A stretch of DNA of 7,746 nt. It comes from Caldifarciminota bacterium (GTDB taxonomy: Bacteria; Hydrothermota; Tepidihabitantia; SM23-42). Below, piece by piece: positions 5,647-7,746 of the stretch; the first letter of the stretch is position 1, and every line of letters begins with the position of its first letter. Location: positions 1-7,746 of the forward strand of contig JAGMEL010000365.1 of NCBI GenBank assembly GCA_023128195.1. Direction: 5' to 3'. Both the position numbers and the translations under genes were made by a program. A model generated the notes under the pieces. It had not been told where the DNA came from and did no database searches. It worked only from the letters and a program-made list of their open reading frames with translations.

Positions 5647-5791
5647 TTTTTTTTGCTTCGCAAAAATTGATTCAGACAGGTTTGAGCTGATTCAAACGGA
5701 CAATAAAACCTTTTTTTTGCTTTGCAAAATTTATTCAGACAGATTTTAGCGGATTCAAGCAGACAAAAAATCCTGCTTTTGCTTCGCAAAA
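5647..5791. repeat. 62-64 bp repeat, two full units and a partial third, each with a small hairpin
   Basis: The core GCTTCGC or GCTTTGC recurs at 5655, 5719 and 5781 (spacings 64 and 62). Each sits in a TTTTGC/GCAAAA hairpin with loop TTC, TTT and TTC. The first two hairpins are followed by nearly the same 40-odd bases, including ATTCAGACAG and GATTCAA blocks that themselves look like half-repeats; the third unit stops just after its hairpin, at the end of the GGDEF gene. The region fills the 158-bp gap between the GGDEF and lipoprotein genes. The first hairpin lies only a few bases upstream of the lipoprotein SD, so in that gene's mRNA it could affect ribosome access. No clear promoter is seen within it. 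Confidence 0.75.
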
Positions 5792-5795
5792 ATAA

Positions 5796-7409
5796 TTAAA
5801 TTGTTTCAACCCTGTTCTTTCCACGCAGTTTTGCTCCTTGTAATGCCTTATCAGCACTCTGTATAAGCTCGTTCTGGGTTTCAGCATTGATTGGATAAGT
5901 TGCAACACCTATGGATACAGTCAATTTTGTTTTACCTCTACCCTTTAAATGAAACGATTCCATTTCGATTGCATTGCGAATTCTTTCTAAAACGCTTACT
6001 GCTACAGGATTGCCTGTTTCAGGGAATAAAATTACAAACTTTTCCCCTCCAAAACGCGCAACAAAATCAGTATCGCGTATATTCTTTTTTAGAACCTGGG
6101 CAATATGTATCAACGCCTTATTTCCTTTAATACGATCGTATTTATCATTAAAATACTTGAAGTTATCAATATCGACCATGGCGAGGCTCAGTTGTCTTGA
6201 ATAACCCTTTGCCTTTTTCAACTCATTCTTTAACATTAGATGAAAGTAACGATGATTTGCGACTTTGGTAAGATCATCTATTAGTGAAAGTGATTCAACC
6301 TTGTTGTATAATTGGAGATTATGAAGCGCAGTACTTAACCAACCAGCAATCAATTCGAAAATCATAACAGAATTCGCATTAAATACATTTAATTCATCAC
6401 ACTCAATATTCAACACACCAATTGTTTTTCTTGAAATCTTCAAGGGAATAGCGATCTCAGATTTAGTACTGGTCTGACCATAAGCAAGATAATCAGAGTT
6501 CATGGTAACATCATTAGCAACGATCAATTTACCTGTTTTGGCAACAGTACCGATAATACCCTCGCCAGATTTTATTCTTAAAGACCCGGGAATTTCCATT
6601 TTAAAGCCTCCGGACAATTTCTTAAGAACTATCTCTTCATCCTCAATAAGGAAAATCGAAACATTCAGGTTTTTAAAATTCTGCGAAATAGATTTTATAA
6701 TACTCTCATAAATAATGTCTATTTCAGGGATTCTTACCAAGTCACGGTTGATTTGATTCAGCATTAACAGTTCTTTCTCCCTTCTCATCCCTTCTTGTAT
6801 CAATCTCGTATTAGCAATAACCACTCCTATTTTTGTTGCTATGCTGAACAGGAAAGATTCGTCTTCTGGTGTATAGACATTAACATCTTTATAATCCTGG
6901 ATTACTATTACGCCTTCAAAATTATTTCTATATATGATTGGAACACCCAACCAGCTTTTCGCCTTTTTACCAGTAGTCTTTAAATCAAACCTCTTGAAGA
7001 ATTTTTGAATATCATTATTAATGCAAACGATTTTCTTGGACCTTTTAACATATTCAGCGAGATCTTTTGACAATTTTATTGGATCCACTGTTATTTCTTT
7101 ATCTTCGATATTATAAATTTCAAAGCTCAAAATATTTTCTTCGCGATGGTAAACGGCAATATAGAAGTTGTTTGTATCCAGTAACTTATTGATTTCTCTG
7201 TAAACTTTTCTTATAACTTTATGAAAATCAGGTGATGACCAGAGAAGCTTATCTATCTTCCCGAGTGATTGGATATACTTTGTTTGATGCAATACACCCA
7301 CATACCAATATATTCGTAATATGCGATTTGTCAATACTTTAATATCCTGAAATTTAGCAATAAGAATGCAAACCAGAAGCAATAATGAACTTTTGAATCC
7401 AATTGACAA
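5796..7409 (-). CDS. GAF-GAF-GGDEF signalling protein with degenerate active site
   Basis: This 537-aa protein begins with a short hydrophobic stretch (about 8-20), followed by a first GAF-like domain (about 55-205), a helical connector with KELLMLNQINRDL, a second GAF domain (about 225-370) and a GGDEF domain (375-537). GAF domains usually sense small ligands or mediate dimerisation; GGDEF domains make cyclic di-GMP from two GTP. The metal-binding DIDNFK (413-418) and an I-site-like RDTD (445-448, five residues before the GG) are present. The signature reads GGEKF (454-458) rather than GGDEF or GGEEF, and the usual GHxxGD is DRIKGN (425-430), so guanine and metal contacts look altered. The frame opens at TTG 7409 right after an in-frame TGA, with no SD; later GTG or TTG starts near residues 37-40 are possible. 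It is transcribed divergently from yjbQ and may be followed by the lipoprotein gene. Confidence 0.88.
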   Translation of the reverse strand: MSIGFKSSLLLLVCILIAKFQDIKVLTNRILRIYWYVGVLHQTKYIQSLGKIDKLLWSSPDFHKVIRKVYREINKLLDTNNFYIAVYHREENILSFEIYNIEDKEITVDPIKLSKDLAEYVKRSKKIVCINNDIQKFFKRFDLKTTGKKAKSWLGVPIIYRNNFEGVIVIQDYKDVNVYTPEDESFLFSIATKIGVVIANTRLIQEGMRREKELLMLNQINRDLVRIPEIDIIYESIIKSISQNFKNLNVSIFLIEDEEIVLKKLSGGFKMEIPGSLRIKSGEGIIGTVAKTGKLIVANDVTMNSDYLAYGQTSTKSEIAIPLKISRKTIGVLNIECDELNVFNANSVMIFELIAGWLSTALHNLQLYNKVESLSLIDDLTKVANHRYFHLMLKNELKKAKGYSRQLSLAMVDIDNFKYFNDKYDRIKGNKALIHIAQVLKKNIRDTDFVARFGGEKFVILFPETGNPVAVSVLERIRNAIEMESFHLKGRGKTKLTVSIGVATYPINAETQNELIQSADKALQGAKLRGKNRVETI

Positions 7410-7430
7410 TCATAGAAAAATAAATATAAT
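7403..7430 (+). promoter_or_regulatory. Consensus promoter for the yjbQ-like gene, placed for a leaderless mRNA
   Basis: A perfect -35 TTGACA (7403-7408) and a perfect -10 TATAAT (7425-7430) are separated by 16 bp. The ATG at 7437 lies 6 nt beyond the -10, which is where transcription should begin. No Shine-Dalgarno sequence precedes the ATG. The -35 overlaps the TTG start of the divergent GGDEF gene, so the two genes share a very short control region. Confidence 0.75.
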
Positions 7431-7436
7431 AGTATT

Positions 7437-7746
7437 ATGTTCGAAAAATTTAAAGTCAGCACACTGCAAAGAAATCAACTTGTCGATATAACAAAAGATG
7501 TCATATCAATTATCGATAAACATAAAATCAAAGAAGGTATCTTACATATCTACTGTCCGCACACAACAGCTGCTATAACAATCAATGAAAATGCTGACCC
7601 TTCGGTTCAAACCGATATTTCCGAAACATTAAGTAAACTTATTCCCCTTCGCCCTGACTACGCCCATACTGAGGGCAATGCCGATGCACACATAAAAGCA
7701 TCAATAGTCGGCTCTTCAAGAACACTTTTCATTAATGAAGGCAAGA
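7437..7746 (+). CDS. yjbQ: YjbQ/UPF0047 family protein, partial (3' end outside window)
   Basis: The ATG at 7437 starts an open frame of 103 codons that runs off the right edge. It carries the family signatures CPHTTAAITINEN (40-52) and HTEGNADAHIKASIVGSS (77-94). Members are small (about 130-140 aa) trimeric proteins. Some show weak thiamine-phosphate synthase activity, and their real cellular role is not settled. About 30-35 C-terminal residues should lie beyond the window. The start is preferred because it begins at the expected N-terminus of the family and lies directly downstream of a consensus promoter, although there is no SD. The previous gene is divergent, so this is the first gene of its transcript. 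Confidence 0.93.
   Translation, partial: MFEKFKVSTLQRNQLVDITKDVISIIDKHKIKEGILHIYCPHTTAAITINENADPSVQTDISETLSKLIPLRPDYAHTEGNADAHIKASIVGSSRTLFINEGK

Noticed and set aside
7410..7460. A promoter for the GGDEF gene on the minus strand
   Set aside because: Only weak matches (for example CTGACT with TAATAC, or TATTTT near the start) are seen, and the start codon itself is uncertain, so no call is made.

Overview
The window comes from an AT-rich bacterial genome. The direct clues to lineage are a secreted Asp-box protein ending in a T9SS-type (Por) C-terminal sorting domain, an FtsK/SpoIIIE translocase, a diguanylate-cyclase-like regulator and a free-standing four-helix-bundle (S23/IVP) protein. Together with intergenic DNA full of short modular repeats, this suggests an uncultured candidate phylum of the FCB or WOR-3 (Stahlbacteria) kind. 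That placement is an inference from style, because no rRNA or other strong phylogenetic marker is present.

Layout, left to right. Positions 1-677 (minus strand) hold an S23-like four-helix-bundle gene. A four-hairpin repeat array overlaps its 3' end, and a second array plus a probable broken S23-like N-terminus lie upstream of it. Positions 678-2147 (minus) encode a secreted six-Asp-box beta-propeller protein with a good SD and a promoter of the TTGACT-17-TATTAT type. Positions 2148-2426 are a divergent intergenic region built largely of three short-period tandem tracts (7, 9 and 7 bp), ending in a TTGACA-16-TAAAAT promoter set so close to ftsK that the mRNA should be leaderless. Positions 2427-4706 (plus) encode FtsK. 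Positions 4707-5046 lie between convergent genes and hold a third hairpin array, an 8-bp tandem tract and a rho-independent terminator for the next minus-strand gene. Positions 5047-5637 (minus) encode a probable lipoprotein of unknown function. Positions 5638-5795 hold a 62-64 bp repeat with small hairpins. Positions 5796-7409 (minus) encode a GAF-GAF-GGDEF protein with a degenerate active site. From 7437 (plus) a YjbQ/UPF0047 gene starts, again with a consensus promoter directly against its ATG, and it runs off the window.

The genes do not form one pathway. FtsK (chromosome segregation) and YjbQ are housekeeping genes, the Asp-box protein and lipoprotein belong to the envelope or secretome, and the GGDEF protein is a signalling protein.

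The most unusual content is the intergenic repeat system. Three arrays each consist of four small hairpins, mostly with TTC or TTT triloops and different stem sequences, separated by exactly 7-nt linkers of the GGTTATG type. Two of the three arrays flank the S23-like gene. I do not recognise this as a named repeat family. Two genes with a promoter-to-ATG spacing that predicts leaderless transcripts are the second notable pattern.
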